Shown here in pieces: positions 28,223-36,728 of a stretch of DNA of 64,000 nucleotides. Under the pieces are notes generated by a model. It had not been told where the DNA came from, searched no databases, and was given only the letters and a program-made list of their open reading frames with translations. Within the stretch, counting starts at the first letter, position 1. Each line of letters starts with the position of its first letter. Source of the DNA: Planctomycetota bacterium (GTDB lineage: Bacteria; Planctomycetota; UBA1135; UBA2386). A program made the position numbers and the translations under genes. Location of the stretch: NCBI GenBank assembly GCA_019636245.1, contig JAHBXX010000012.1:1-64000 (forward strand). Direction: 5' to 3'.

Positions 28223-28608
28223 GGTCCGTCGAGCACGGCGATGCGCGCCGCGCCGGGCAACAGCTGCGCCGGCTCGGGCGGCCGATCGCCGCCGGTGGCG
28301 TAGCTGCGCAGACGGCACTGCACCTGCACCCGCGTGCCGGCGGCGTAGACGTACCAGCGTTCGCCGTCGGCGCCGAACAGCTCGCGCTCCGGCGCCGGCG
28401 TGGCGCCGAGTTCGAACACGACGAGGTCCGCGGTGGTGGCCGGCAGCCGCAGCATGCCGGTGGCGGGCACCACGAACTCGGCCTGCACCGCGTGCTCGGC
28501 GAAGGCCGGGTAGGACGCAGGCGGCACCACCGAGCAGGCCAGCAGCAGCAGGGCCGGCAGGGTGACCGGGGCGGAGTTGCGGGCGGCAGGAAGCAGGGGA
28601 GGTAGCAT
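28219..28608 (-). CDS. Small hypothetical lipoprotein
   Basis: A 129-residue protein I do not recognise. The N-terminus has a hydrophobic segment ending in the lipobox LLLLAC (Cys25), so it is probably a lipoprotein. The remainder looks beta-rich (VQAEFVVPATGMLRLPATTADLVVFEL, RWYVYAAGTRVQVQC) with no known motif. It overlaps the amidohydrolase by 4 bp and starts opposite the NHL-repeat gene, with only 6 bp between the two start codons. Confidence 0.62.
   Translation of the reverse strand: MLPPLLPAARNSAPVTLPALLLLACSVVPPASYPAFAEHAVQAEFVVPATGMLRLPATTADLVVFELGATPAPERELFGADGERWYVYAAGTRVQVQCRLRSYATGGDRPPEPAQLLPGAARIAVLDGP
28603..28608 (+). promoter_or_regulatory. -10 element for a leaderless NHL-repeat gene
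   Basis: TAGCAT ends exactly 6 bp before the ATG at 28615, so transcription would begin at the start codon. A TTGCGG lies upstream (28577-28582) but at 20 bp. The box overlaps the start codon of the divergent lipoprotein gene. Confidence 0.42.
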
Positions 28609-28614
28609 GCGCCG

Positions 28615-29478
28615 ATGGCGGGCGGTGTGGCCGTGCGGGCCAATCTACTCTGTGTGACGTGGTCGGCGGCGCGCGGGCACGTGTTCCTGTTCGACCTCGA
28701 GGCGGCCCGGCCGATGTCGGCCTGGACGCTGCCCGGCGACGCGCGAGGCTACTCCGATGCCGCAGGGGTGGCCATGGACGAGCACTTCCACCTGTTCGTC
28801 GCCGATCCGCGCAACGACCGCGTCCGGCACTTCAGCGCCTTCGGTCGCCACCTCGGCGACCTCGGCCTGCCGCCGCCGGCGCAGGGCGACGCCGCCCGCG
28901 ACCGACCGGGCGTGCTCGACCGGCCGCACGGCGTGGCGATCGCCGGCGACACGGTGTACGTGGCGTGCGGCGACCGGCCCCGCCGGCGCGGCGTGCAGCG
29001 GTTCACCCGGCACGGCGAACTGCTGCGGCCGCTGGCGTCGCAGGGCGACGGCGAAGCCAGCTTCGGCGCCCCGCGGGCGGTGTGGGCCGATGCCGAGGGG
29101 GTGCTGGTCGCCGACACGCTGCACGGCTGCATCCAGCGCTTCCGGCTCGATGGCACCTACGTGAACTCGCTGCGCTACGCCCGCGCCGGCGTGCTGGCCA
29201 GGCCGGTCGCGGTGGCGCGCCAGGCCGGCGTGGTCTGGATCCTCGACGCGGGCGACGAGCCCGGCCTGCTGCGTCGGGAGCCCGACGGCGGGCTGCTGGC
29301 CGCCGCGGCGGATGCGGGGATCGTCGACCCCGTGGCGCTGGCGGCCGACGAGGGCGGGCGGGTCCACCTGCTCGACCACGGCGGCGAACGCGTGGTCCGG
29401 CTGGACGCGGCGGGAGGCGTCGAGGCGGTGGTGGTCGACCTGCGGGAGCACCTCGACGACTTTCCCCAACGCGGTTGA
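28615..29478 (+). CDS. NHL-repeat beta-propeller protein
   Basis: A 287-residue protein made of NHL-type repeats. Repeats can be seen as GVAMDEHFHLFVADPRNDRVRHFSAFG, then PHGVAIAGDTVYVACGD...VQRFTRHGE, then PRAVWADAEGVLVADTLHGCIQRF and a weaker C-terminal set (VDPVALAADEGGRVHLLDHGG), five or six blades in all. No signal peptide is present, so it is probably cytoplasmic. NHL propellers bind proteins or RNA; no specific partner is suggested. It is followed by 273 bp containing the murA promoter and a large hairpin. Confidence 0.82.
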   Translation: MAGGVAVRANLLCVTWSAARGHVFLFDLEAARPMSAWTLPGDARGYSDAAGVAMDEHFHLFVADPRNDRVRHFSAFGRHLGDLGLPPPAQGDAARDRPGVLDRPHGVAIAGDTVYVACGDRPRRRGVQRFTRHGELLRPLASQGDGEASFGAPRAVWADAEGVLVADTLHGCIQRFRLDGTYVNSLRYARAGVLARPVAVARQAGVVWILDAGDEPGLLRREPDGGLLAAAADAGIVDPVALAADEGGRVHLLDHGGERVVRLDAAGGVEAVVVDLREHLDDFPQRG

Positions 29479-29524
29479 GGGGGCGGCCAGGGGGCGAGGT
29501 CGGCAAAGAACTGGCGAAGCGAAC

Positions 29525-29552
29525 TTGCGCCGCTGCGAACGCGCGGTAAGAA
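29525..29552 (+). promoter_or_regulatory. Promoter of murA
   Basis: TTGCGC (29525-29530), a 16 bp spacer and TAAGAA (29547-29552). Transcription would begin near 29560, making a leader of about 190 nt that contains the hairpin at 29575-29639. Confidence 0.5.
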
Positions 29553-29574
29553 GGGCCCATCCGGTGCTCTGGAG

Positions 29575-29639
29575 CCGCGACCGGTCAGCTGTCCGACTTG
29601 CCTGTGGAGAACCTTCCACAGGGTCGGACAGGGTCGCGG
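29575..29639 (+). promoter_or_regulatory. Long imperfect hairpin in the murA leader
   Basis: Three nested perfect stems: CCGCGACC/GGTCGCGG (8 bp, 29575-29582 with 29632-29639), CTGTCCGAC/GTCGGACAG (9 bp, 29589-29597 with 29623-29631) and CTGTGGA/TCCACAG (7 bp, 29602-29608 with 29615-29621), loop GAACCT. In total 24 pairs in 65 nt. Only small one-sided internal loops separate the stems. No U-tract follows directly; GTTTTTA appears about 27 nt later. It could be a leader regulator, a weak terminator for the gene upstream or a small RNA. Confidence 0.72.
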
Positions 29640-29751
29640 TGCCCCGATCGCCGGCACTCGTTCCGTCTCGTTTTTACGTGGCTCGTCGTCGGGCGGGAGC
29701 CGGCCAGGCCGGTCCTCCGCGCAGGTGCCCGACGGCCCTTGGAGGGGCTCC

Positions 29752-31023
29752 TTGGATCGAATCCGCATTCGGGGTGGCCGCGATCTTCGCGGCACCGTTC
29801 GCGTCTCTGGAAGCAAGAATGGCGCGCTGCCGATCCTGGCGGCGGCGTTGCTCGTCGACGGGCCGATCCGGCTGCGCAACATGCCGCGGCTGGTCGACGT
29901 CGACAACCTGCTGCGCATCCTCGGTCGCCTGGGCGTCGTCTACCAGTGGCACGAGGATGGTTCGCTCGAGCTCGAGGCGAAGGACAAGACGGTCTACACC
30001 GCGCCGTACGATCTCGTGCGTACGATGCGCGCCAGCTTCGTGGTGCTCGGCCCGCTGTGGGCCCGCCGCGGCGTCGCCCGCGTCAGCTATCCGGGCGGCT
30101 GCGTGTTCGGCCATCGGCCGGTCGACCTGCACCTCAAGGGCTTCCGCGACATCGGCGGCCAGGTCGAGATGGCCGACGGCTACGTGACGATCAGCGGGCC
30201 GCCGCTCGGTGGGCCGGTGTTCCTCGGCGGCAACATGGGCTCGACCGTGCTCGGCACCGCGAACGTGCTGATGGCGGCGACGCTCGCCAAGGGCACGACC
30301 TTCATCGAGTCGGCGGCGATGGAGCCCGAGATCGAGGACCTGTGCAACTTCCTGATCGCCTGCGGGGCCCGGATCCGCGGCGTCGGCAGCCACCTGCTGC
30401 AGGTCGAAGGCGTCGAGACGCTGCACGGCTGCGAGTGGTCGATGATCCCCGATCGCATCGAGGCCGGCACGTTCCTGTGCGGGGCGATCATGATGAACAG
30501 CGACGTCACCGTGCAGGGCTGCAACCCGATGCACATGCTGGCCGTCGTCGACCGGTTGCGCGCCGCCGGCGCCAGGCTCGAGCTCGGCGCCGATTCGATC
30601 CGCAACGTGCCGACCTCGACCGGGCGGCTGCGCGCGGTGGACGTCACGACGATGGCCTATCCGGGCTTCCCGACCGATCTGCAGGCGCAGTTCATGGCCC
30701 TGATGGCCTGCGCGGACGGCACGTCGGTGGTGACCGAGAAGATCTACCCCGAGCGCTTCATCCACGCCGCCGAGCTGCAGCGCCTGGGCGCGCGCATCCG
30801 CCGCGAGGGGCCCAGCGCGATCATCGAGGGCACGCAGGAACTGCGGGGCGCGCCGGTGATGGCCAGCGACCTGCGCGCCTCGGCGAGCCTGGTCCTGGCC
30901 GGGCTGGTCGCGCGTGGTTCGACCGACGTGCGGCGCGTCTACCACATCGACCGTGGCTACGAGCGCATCGAGCAGAAGCTGCAGCACATCGGCGCCGACA
31001 TCGAGCGCATCAGCGAAGGGTAG
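29752..31023 (+). CDS. murA: UDP-N-acetylglucosamine 1-carboxyvinyltransferase MurA
   Basis: A 423-residue enzyme catalysing the first committed step of peptidoglycan synthesis: transfer of enolpyruvyl from PEP to UDP-GlcNAc. The start is a TTG at 29752, giving MDRIRIRGG, which aligns with the family N-terminus; GGAGG at 29741-29745 sits 6 bp upstream, so an upstream in-frame GTG at 29725 is less likely. [11 protein letters not shown] holds the catalytic Lys region, and Cys117 in [16 protein letters not shown] is the residue targeted by fosfomycin. [12 protein letters not shown] and the late [16 protein letters not shown] are also standard. Presence of MurA is notable because some Planctomycetota were once thought to lack a cell wall. 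Confidence 0.96.
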   Translation: MDRIRIRGGRDLRGTVRVSGSKNGALPILAAALLVDGPIRLRNMPRLVDVDNLLRILGRLGVVYQWHEDGSLELEAKDKTVYTAPYDLVRTMRASFVVLGPLWARRGVARVSYPGGCVFGHRPVDLHLKGFRDIGGQVEMADGYVTISGPPLGGPVFLGGNMGSTVLGTANVLMAATLAKGTTFIESAAMEPEIEDLCNFLIACGARIRGVGSHLLQVEGVETLHGCEWSMIPDRIEAGTFLCGAIMMNSDVTVQGCNPMHMLAVVDRLRAAGARLELGADSIRNVPTSTGRLRAVDVTTMAYPGFPTDLQAQFMALMACADGTSVVTEKIYPERFIHAAELQRLGARIRREGPSAIIEGTQELRGAPVMASDLRASASLVLAGLVARGSTDVRRVYHIDRGYERIEQKLQHIGADIERISEG

Positions 31024-31111
31024 GCGCCGGTCGGGCCGAGCGCGGCTTCCTGGGGGCCGCCCCGGTGACGTACGCCGGCGCCGGGGCCCTGGCGGGGCGC
31101 CAGCCAGCGGC

Positions 31112-31117
31112 TAGGAT
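31112..31117 (+). promoter_or_regulatory. Possible -10 element of the metal-efflux operon
   Basis: TAGGAT lies 12 bp before the GTG at 31130, for a leader of about 6 nt. The weak -35 (CTGGCG) is 17 bp upstream. Confidence 0.36.
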
Positions 31118-31129
31118 CCGCCGGCTCCC

Positions 31130-31570
31130 GTGGTGACCGCCCCGCGCACGCTCTGGCTGCTGCTGCTGCTGCTGCTGCTCGGCTTCGCCGCGCTGGCTTC
31201 GCCGGCGCGTGCGGACGCGGGTGGCGAGCAGGCCTGCTGTGCGCTGGCGTCGGCGGTCGTCGGCGCCGCCGACGCGGCGGCGGCCGAGGCTGGCTGTTGC
31301 AGCGGATGCTGCCACTGCCGCGAGGAGCAACCCGGGCGCGGCTGCGGCTGCACCGGCCCGGCTCCCGCGCCGAAGCCGCAACCGGCCGTGCCGGCGTTGC
31401 CGAAGCCGCCGCCGGCGGCCGGCGCCGAGCCGCGGCTGCCGACCGCGCCCGCGGTGCCGCCCGACGCGACCGTGGCCGCGCGCCTGCGCGCGGCGACGGC
31501 GAGCGGCCTGCCGCACGTGCTGCTGCCCGGCTGCTCGCGCCAGGTGGCTCTGTCGGTCTGGCGCTGCTGA
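31130..31570 (+). CDS. Small Cys-rich exported protein at the head of the RND operon
   Basis: A 146-residue protein with a GTG start (31130 or 31133) and a strong signal peptide (TLWLLLLLLLLGFAALA, cleavage near ARA). The mature part has 11 cysteines, most in GCCSGCCHCREE and GRGCGCTG near residues 55-75, then a Pro/Ala linker and GLPHVLLPGCSRQV with the last residue Cys. I do not recognise the family. Dense Cys clusters next to heavy-metal efflux genes suggest metal binding in the periplasm, playing the role that CusF plays elsewhere, but it is unrelated to CusF by sequence. The adaptor gene follows after about 80-120 bp. Confidence 0.66.
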   Translation: MVTAPRTLWLLLLLLLLGFAALASPARADAGGEQACCALASAVVGAADAAAAEAGCCSGCCHCREEQPGRGCGCTGPAPAPKPQPAVPALPKPPPAAGAEPRLPTAPAVPPDATVAARLRAATASGLPHVLLPGCSRQVALSVWRC

Positions 31571-31650
31571 CGGGCCGCGGCGGTACCCCTGCGTACCCGC
31601 CGTTCCGACGTGGGCCCGTCGACGTGCACCGCCGTGCGCCGGACGACGCG

Positions 31651-33465
31651 ATGGGCCCGGCCGCCACCGTCCCCGCGCACCGCTCGCTGCCGATGTTCCC
31701 GACCTACGTCTACTTCCTGCTGGCGCTGGCCGTCGGCGCCGCCGTGCTGGGGCTGGCGCCGTTCGCCGGCGGCCGCCGCCTCCTGCTGCAAGCCCTGCCC
31801 GCGGGGGCGTTCTTCCTGCTGCTCGGCACCGCCGCCGAGTTCGCCTACCACGTCGGCGCGCGGCACGGCGGCTCGGGCGCGAGCGGTGCCGGCCAGACCT
31901 ACACCTGTTCGATGCATCCGCAGGTGCGCCAGGACGGGCCCGGGCTCTGCCCGATGTGCCACATGGACCTGGTGCCGCTGGCCGCGGCGGGCGCCGATGC
32001 CGGACCGGGCGTGCGCATCGACCCGCTGGTGGTGCAGAACATGGGCGTGCGCGTGCACGAGGTCGCGCGCGGCCGCCTGCAGCGCTCGATCCGCGCGTTC
32101 GCGGCGCTGCGCGCGGCCGAGAACCGGCAGGTCGACGTGGCGCTGAAGTTCGACGCCTTCGTCGAACGCCTGCATGCCGACACCGAGGGCATGCGCATCG
32201 AGGTCGGCGCGCCGCTGTTCGAGCTGTACGCGCCCGAACTGATCGTCGCCCAGGAGGAACTGATCGCGGCCGGGCGCAGCGGCGACCCGCTGCTGCTGGC
32301 CGCGGCGCGGCAGAAGCTCCGCTTCTGGGACGTGCCCGCCGAAGAGATCGACCGGCTGGCCGGGCTCGAGCACGCCGAGCGCACCCTCGGCTGGCGCAGT
32401 GCGACCAGCGGCGTGCTGCTGCAGCGGAACGTCGTGCAGGGCTCGCCGGTGCGGCAGGGCGAGGTGCTGCTGCGGGTCGCCGACCTGTCGGTCCTGTGGC
32501 TGGATGCGCAGGTGGCCGAATCGGACCTGGCCGCCCTCGCCGTCGGCCAGGAGGTCGAGGCGACCCTCGACGCCGCCCCGGGGCGCACCCTCGCCGGGCG
32601 GATCGTGTTCGTGGCGCCGCGCATCGACCTGCGCACCCGCACGGGCACCGTGCGCGTCGAAGTGCCCAACGCCGACGGCGACCTGCGGCCGGGCATGTTC
32701 GCCCGGCTGGCCGCCATGCGGGTGCTCGCCGAGGACGTCGTGCTGGCGCCGGCCGAAGCGGTGCTCGACACGGGCCTGCGGCAGGCGGCCTGGGTCGCGG
32801 TCGGCAAGGGGCGGTTCGAACCGCGCCGCGTCGTGCTGGGGCGGGCCGGCGACTTCGGCCTGGTCGAGATCCGCGATGGACTCGAGGCCGGCGACCGCGT
32901 CGTCGTCAGCGGCCAGTTCCTGATCGACAGCGAGAGCCGGCTGCGCGAGGGCATGGCGAAGCTCCAGGACGACGGCCTGATGCCCGGCGGCGACCTGCCC
33001 GAGCGGCGGCGACTCGACCTCTCGGCAGCGACCCAGCAGCAGGTCGACGACCTGCTGGCCGCTTACCTCGAGGTGTGCCTGGCGATGGCCGGCGATCGTC
33101 ACGAGCCCGCGCGGTGGCAGGCCCTGCGCGCCGTCGCGACCGACCTGACCGCGGCCCCCGAGAGCGATCTGCAGCCCTTGGCGGCGGCGTTCGCCGCCCC
33201 GCTGCAGCGGGCGGCGCAGCCGGACCTCGTCACGGCCCGCGTCGAGTTCAAGCTCGTCAGCGCCGCGGCCGAGCGGCTGTTCGAGGTGGCCCGACCGCGC
33301 GCCGGCCAGGCCGGGGCGAGGCTCTACGTGCAGCACTGCCCGATGGCCGAGGCCGACTGGCTGGCGCTCGAGCCCGAGATCCGCAACCCGTACTACGGCA
33401 GTTCGATGCTGGCCTGCGGCGAGGTGCGCCGCGAGCTGGCGCTGGCGACGGAGGCGGGCAAGTGA
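31651..33465 (+). CDS. Heavy-metal RND efflux periplasmic adaptor (CusB-like)
   Basis: A 604-residue membrane-fusion protein linking an RND pump to an outer-membrane channel. After one or two N-terminal hydrophobic segments comes a heavy-metal-binding domain, YTCSMHPQVRQDGPGLCPMC followed by HMDL (about residues 83-112), then the hairpin/lipoyl/beta-barrel region with VDVALKFDAFVERLHADTEG, GAPLFELYAPELIVAQEEL and VVQGSPVRQGEVLLRVADL. The C-terminal ~150 residues resemble DUF3347 (YVQHCPMAEADWLALEPEI, then PYYGSSMLACGEV), with Cys and Met for metal. An alternative ATG at 31693 is equally possible. Its stop overlaps the GTG of the pump gene by 4 bp. Confidence 0.9.
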   Translation: MGPAATVPAHRSLPMFPTYVYFLLALAVGAAVLGLAPFAGGRRLLLQALPAGAFFLLLGTAAEFAYHVGARHGGSGASGAGQTYTCSMHPQVRQDGPGLCPMCHMDLVPLAAAGADAGPGVRIDPLVVQNMGVRVHEVARGRLQRSIRAFAALRAAENRQVDVALKFDAFVERLHADTEGMRIEVGAPLFELYAPELIVAQEELIAAGRSGDPLLLAAARQKLRFWDVPAEEIDRLAGLEHAERTLGWRSATSGVLLQRNVVQGSPVRQGEVLLRVADLSVLWLDAQVAESDLAALAVGQEVEATLDAAPGRTLAGRIVFVAPRIDLRTRTGTVRVEVPNADGDLRPGMFARLAAMRVLAEDVVLAPAEAVLDTGLRQAAWVAVGKGRFEPRRVVLGRAGDFGLVEIRDGLEAGDRVVVSGQFLIDSESRLREGMAKLQDDGLMPGGDLPERRRLDLSAATQQQVDDLLAAYLEVCLAMAGDRHEPARWQALRAVATDLTAAPESDLQPLAAAFAAPLQRAAQPDLVTARVEFKLVSAAAERLFEVARPRAGQAGARLYVQHCPMAEADWLALEPEIRNPYYGSSMLACGEVRRELALATEAGK

Positions 33466-36400
33466 TCGCCCGCATCGTCGAACTGTCGGTCAGGCACCGC
33501 GCGCTCGTGCTGCTGGGCACGTTCGGCCTCCTGGTGCTCGGCCTGTGGGGCTACCGCAACATCCGCCTGGACGCGATCCCCGACCTGTCCGACGTGCAGG
33601 TCATCGTCACCACCGAATTCCCGGGCCAGAACCCGCAGGTCGTCGACGACCAGGTGACCTATCCGCTGAGCAGCGCGCTGCTGGCGGTGCCCGGCGCCAC
33701 CTACGTGCGCGGGCTGTCGATGTTCGAGCAGTCGTTCGTCTACGTGCTGTTCGAGGACGGCACCGACATCTACTGGGCCCGCGCCAGGGTGCTCGAGTAC
33801 CTGTCGACGCTGCGGGACCGCCTGCCCGAGGGCGTGCAGCCGAAGCTCGGGCCGGATGCGACCGGGGTCGGCTGGGTCTACCAGTACGCGCTGGTCAGCG
33901 ATCGCCACGACCTCGCCGAGCTGCGCGCGATCCAGGACTACTACCTGCGCTACCCGCTGAGCTCGGTCGACGGCGTGTCCGAAGTCGCCAGCTTCGGCGG
34001 GTTCGTCAAGCAGTACCAGGTGACGGTCGATCCGGAGCGGCTGCGCGCGTTCGACCTGTCGGTGGCGCAGATCGGCGAGGCGATCGCGCGCAGCAACCGC
34101 GACGTCGGCGGCAGCGTGGTCGAGCGCGGCGAACAGGAGTACATGGTGCGCAGCCGTGGCTACCTGCGCGGGCTCGACGATCTCGCCACGGTGCCGGTCG
34201 GTCTCGGCGACGACGGCACGCCGGTGCTGCTCGGCCAGGTCGCCGACCTGTCGATCGGCGGCGAGGCGCGGCGCAGCGTCGGCGACCTGAACGGCGAGGG
34301 CGAAGCCGTCGGCGGCGTCGTCGTCGCGCGCTTCGGCAGCAACGCGCTGCAGGTCGTGCAGGCCGCCAAGCGCCGGCTCGACGAGCTGAAGCCCGGTCTG
34401 CCCGAGGGCGTGCGCATCGTCGAGACCTACGATCGCAGCCAGGTGATCGAGCGCGCGGTCGACACGTTGCGCACCGCCGTGGTCGAGGAGCTGATCGTCG
34501 TCGGCGTGGTCTGCCTGGTGTTCCTGGCCCACGTGCGCAGCGCGCTCGTCGCCCTGCTGGTGCTGCCGATCGGGCTGCTGTGTTCGATCCTGGTGATGAC
34601 GCTGCTCGGCATCAACGCGAACATCATGTCGATCGGCGGCCTCGCGCTGGCGATCGGCGTCATGGTCGACAGCGGCATCGTGCTGATCGAGAACGCGCAC
34701 CGTCACCTGCAGCTGGCGCGCGAACGACACGAGCGCGACGGGGTGCCGATGCCGGCGCAGACGGACCTGGTGCTGGCCGCGGCCAAGGAGGTGGCGCCGA
34801 GCCTGTTCAGCTCGCTGCTGGTGATCACCGTCAGCTTCCTGCCGATCTTCGTGCTCGGCGGCGAATCGGGCCGCATGTTCGGTCCACTCGCCTGGACGAA
34901 GACGTTCGCGATCGCGGCCGGCGCCGTGCTCGGCATCACCGTGGTGCCGGCGCTGATGGTCTACCTGGTGCGCGGACGCATTCCGCGCGAGGACAGCAAC
35001 CCCGTCAACCGGCTCAGCGAACGCCTGTACGAGCCGTTCTTCTGGCTGTGCCTGCGGCGCCCCTACGCGACGCTGGTCTGCGTCGTGCTGCTCGGCGCCT
35101 CGGCGCTCTATCCCCTGTCCAGGCTGGGCAGCGAGTTCATGCCGAAGCTCGACGAGGGCGACCTGCTGTACATGCCGACGACCGAACCGAGCGTGTCGGT
35201 CGGCAAGGCGCGCGAGGTGCTGCAGCAGACCGACCGCCTGATGATGCAGGTGCCCGAGGTGCGCACCGTGCACGGCAAGATCGGCCGCGCCGACACGGCG
35301 ACCGATCCGGCGCCGCTGTCGATGATCGAGACCGTCGTGCAGCTCGAGCCGGACCGCAGCCGGTGGCGCCAGCGGCGGGTCGAGCGCTTCCACGACGGCT
35401 GGCCGGCGTGGCTCGACTGGGCCAAGGTACCGCTGCGCTGGTTGTTCCCCGGCCAGCGCCCGATCACCATCGACGAACTGAAGTACGGCTGGCACGAGCC
35501 CGACGGCTCGGCGCACCCTGGCATCGACCAGATCGTGCGGCTGCCCGGCATGGCGAATGCCTGGCCGTATCCGATCGAGAGCCGCCTGACGATGCTGGCG
35601 ACCGGGATCAAGACGCCGGTCGGCATCAAGCTGTTCGGACCGGACCTCGACCAGCTGAACCTGCTGGCGCAGCGCACCGCTGCGGCCGTGCAGCAGGTCG
35701 CGGGCACCACGACCGCGTACGCCGAGAACAACACCGGCGGTCTCTACCTGGACGTGACCGTCGACCGCGCGGCGGCGGCGCGCCACGGGCTGACCACCGG
35801 CTCGGTGCAGGACGTGGTGCAGACGGCGATCGGCGGCCTGCCGGTCGCCACCGCCGTCGAGGGACTCGGCCGCTATCCCATCCAGGTGCGCTACGCCCGC
35901 GAGCGCCGCGACGACGTCGAGACGCTGCGCGAGGTGCTCGTCGACGCGCCGACCGGGGCCAAGGTGCCGCTCGGCGAACTGGCGGCGATCGCGGTCGCGC
36001 CGGGGCCGCCGATGCTGCGCAGCGAGAACGCGCAGCGCACCGCCTGGGTGTTCGTCGACATCGTCGGCCGCGACCTCGGCGGCTACGTGGCCGAGGCCCG
36101 CGCGACGGTCGATCGCGACGTGCCGCTGCCGCCCGGCTACTCGCGGCAGTGGTCGGGCACCTTCGAGTACCTGGAGCAGACCGAGGAACGGCTGCGGCTG
36201 GTGCTGCCCCTCACCGGCCTGCTGATCGTGCTGCTGCTCTACATGGGCACCGGCTCGTGGTTCCGGGTGGGCGTGATCCTGCTGGCGGTGCCGTTCTCGC
36301 TGATCGGCGTGTTCTGGTTCCTGTGGGCGCTGGGCTACGACATGAGCCTCGCGGTCTGGGTCGGCATCATCGCCCTGCTCGGGGTCGATGCCGAGACCGG

Positions 36401-36728
36401 GCAGGTGATGCTGCTCTACCTCGACACCGAGTACGAGCGACGTCGCGGCGAGGGCCGCCTGCGCACGATCGCCGACCTCGAGGCCGCGATCCACGAAGGC
36501 GCGGTGCGGCGGATCCGGCCGAAGACGATGACCGTCGCCACCGACATGATCGGACTGCTGCCGCTGCTGTGGGCCGCGGGCACCGGCGCCGACGTCTCGC
36601 GGCGGCTGGTCGCGCCGCTGATAGGCGGCATCACGGTCAGCTTCCTGATGGAACTGCTCGTCTACCCGGTCGTGTTCCTGCTGTGGAAGCGCTGGCAGCT
36701 GCGCGGGCAGCTGGAGGTCGCGCGATGA
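33462..36728 (+). CDS. Heavy-metal efflux RND pump (CusA/CzcA family)
   Basis: A 1088-residue inner-membrane proton-driven pump of the HME-RND family, exporting Cu+/Ag+ or divalent metals out of the cell. It starts at GTG 33462 within the adaptor stop (GTGA). Family features: DLSDVQVIVTTEFPGQNPQV near residue 43, ALAIGVMVDSGIVLIENAHR in helix 4 with the acidic residues of proton relay, SLLVITVSFLPIFVLGGESG, and in the second half KTPVGIKLFGPDL and VDAETGQVMLLYLDTEYERR. CusA-like and CzcA-like are hard to separate; the HME signature plus a Met/Cys-rich adaptor favours monovalent metals, but this is inference. Confidence 0.95.
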   Translation: MIARIVELSVRHRALVLLGTFGLLVLGLWGYRNIRLDAIPDLSDVQVIVTTEFPGQNPQVVDDQVTYPLSSALLAVPGATYVRGLSMFEQSFVYVLFEDGTDIYWARARVLEYLSTLRDRLPEGVQPKLGPDATGVGWVYQYALVSDRHDLAELRAIQDYYLRYPLSSVDGVSEVASFGGFVKQYQVTVDPERLRAFDLSVAQIGEAIARSNRDVGGSVVERGEQEYMVRSRGYLRGLDDLATVPVGLGDDGTPVLLGQVADLSIGGEARRSVGDLNGEGEAVGGVVVARFGSNALQVVQAAKRRLDELKPGLPEGVRIVETYDRSQVIERAVDTLRTAVVEELIVVGVVCLVFLAHVRSALVALLVLPIGLLCSILVMTLLGINANIMSIGGLALAIGVMVDSGIVLIENAHRHLQLARERHERDGVPMPAQTDLVLAAAKEVAPSLFSSLLVITVSFLPIFVLGGESGRMFGPLAWTKTFAIAAGAVLGITVVPALMVYLVRGRIPREDSNPVNRLSERLYEPFFWLCLRRPYATLVCVVLLGASALYPLSRLGSEFMPKLDEGDLLYMPTTEPSVSVGKAREVLQQTDRLMMQVPEVRTVHGKIGRADTATDPAPLSMIETVVQLEPDRSRWRQRRVERFHDGWPAWLDWAKVPLRWLFPGQRPITIDELKYGWHEPDGSAHPGIDQIVRLPGMANAWPYPIESRLTMLATGIKTPVGIKLFGPDLDQLNLLAQRTAAAVQQVAGTTTAYAENNTGGLYLDVTVDRAAAARHGLTTGSVQDVVQTAIGGLPVATAVEGLGRYPIQVRYARERRDDVETLREVLVDAPTGAKVPLGELAAIAVAPGPPMLRSENAQRTAWVFVDIVGRDLGGYVAEARATVDRDVPLPPGYSRQWSGTFEYLEQTEERLRLVLPLTGLLIVLLLYMGTGSWFRVGVILLAVPFSLIGVFWFLWALGYDMSLAVWVGIIALLGVDAETGQVMLLYLDTEYERRRGEGRLRTIADLEAAIHEGAVRRIRPKTMTVATDMIGLLPLLWAAGTGADVSRRLVAPLIGGITVSFLMELLVYPVVFLLWKRWQLRGQLEVAR

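Noticed and set aside
29725..29727. GTG at 29725 as the murA start
   Set aside because: The TTG at 29752 is 6 bp after GGAGG and gives the conserved N-terminus MDRIRIRGG; the extra nine residues have no support.
31209..33461. The upstream extension of the RND pump frame
   Set aside because: It is low-complexity Arg/Ala/Gly sequence antiparallel in character and overlaps the adaptor gene; the GTG at 33462 begins a normal pump.
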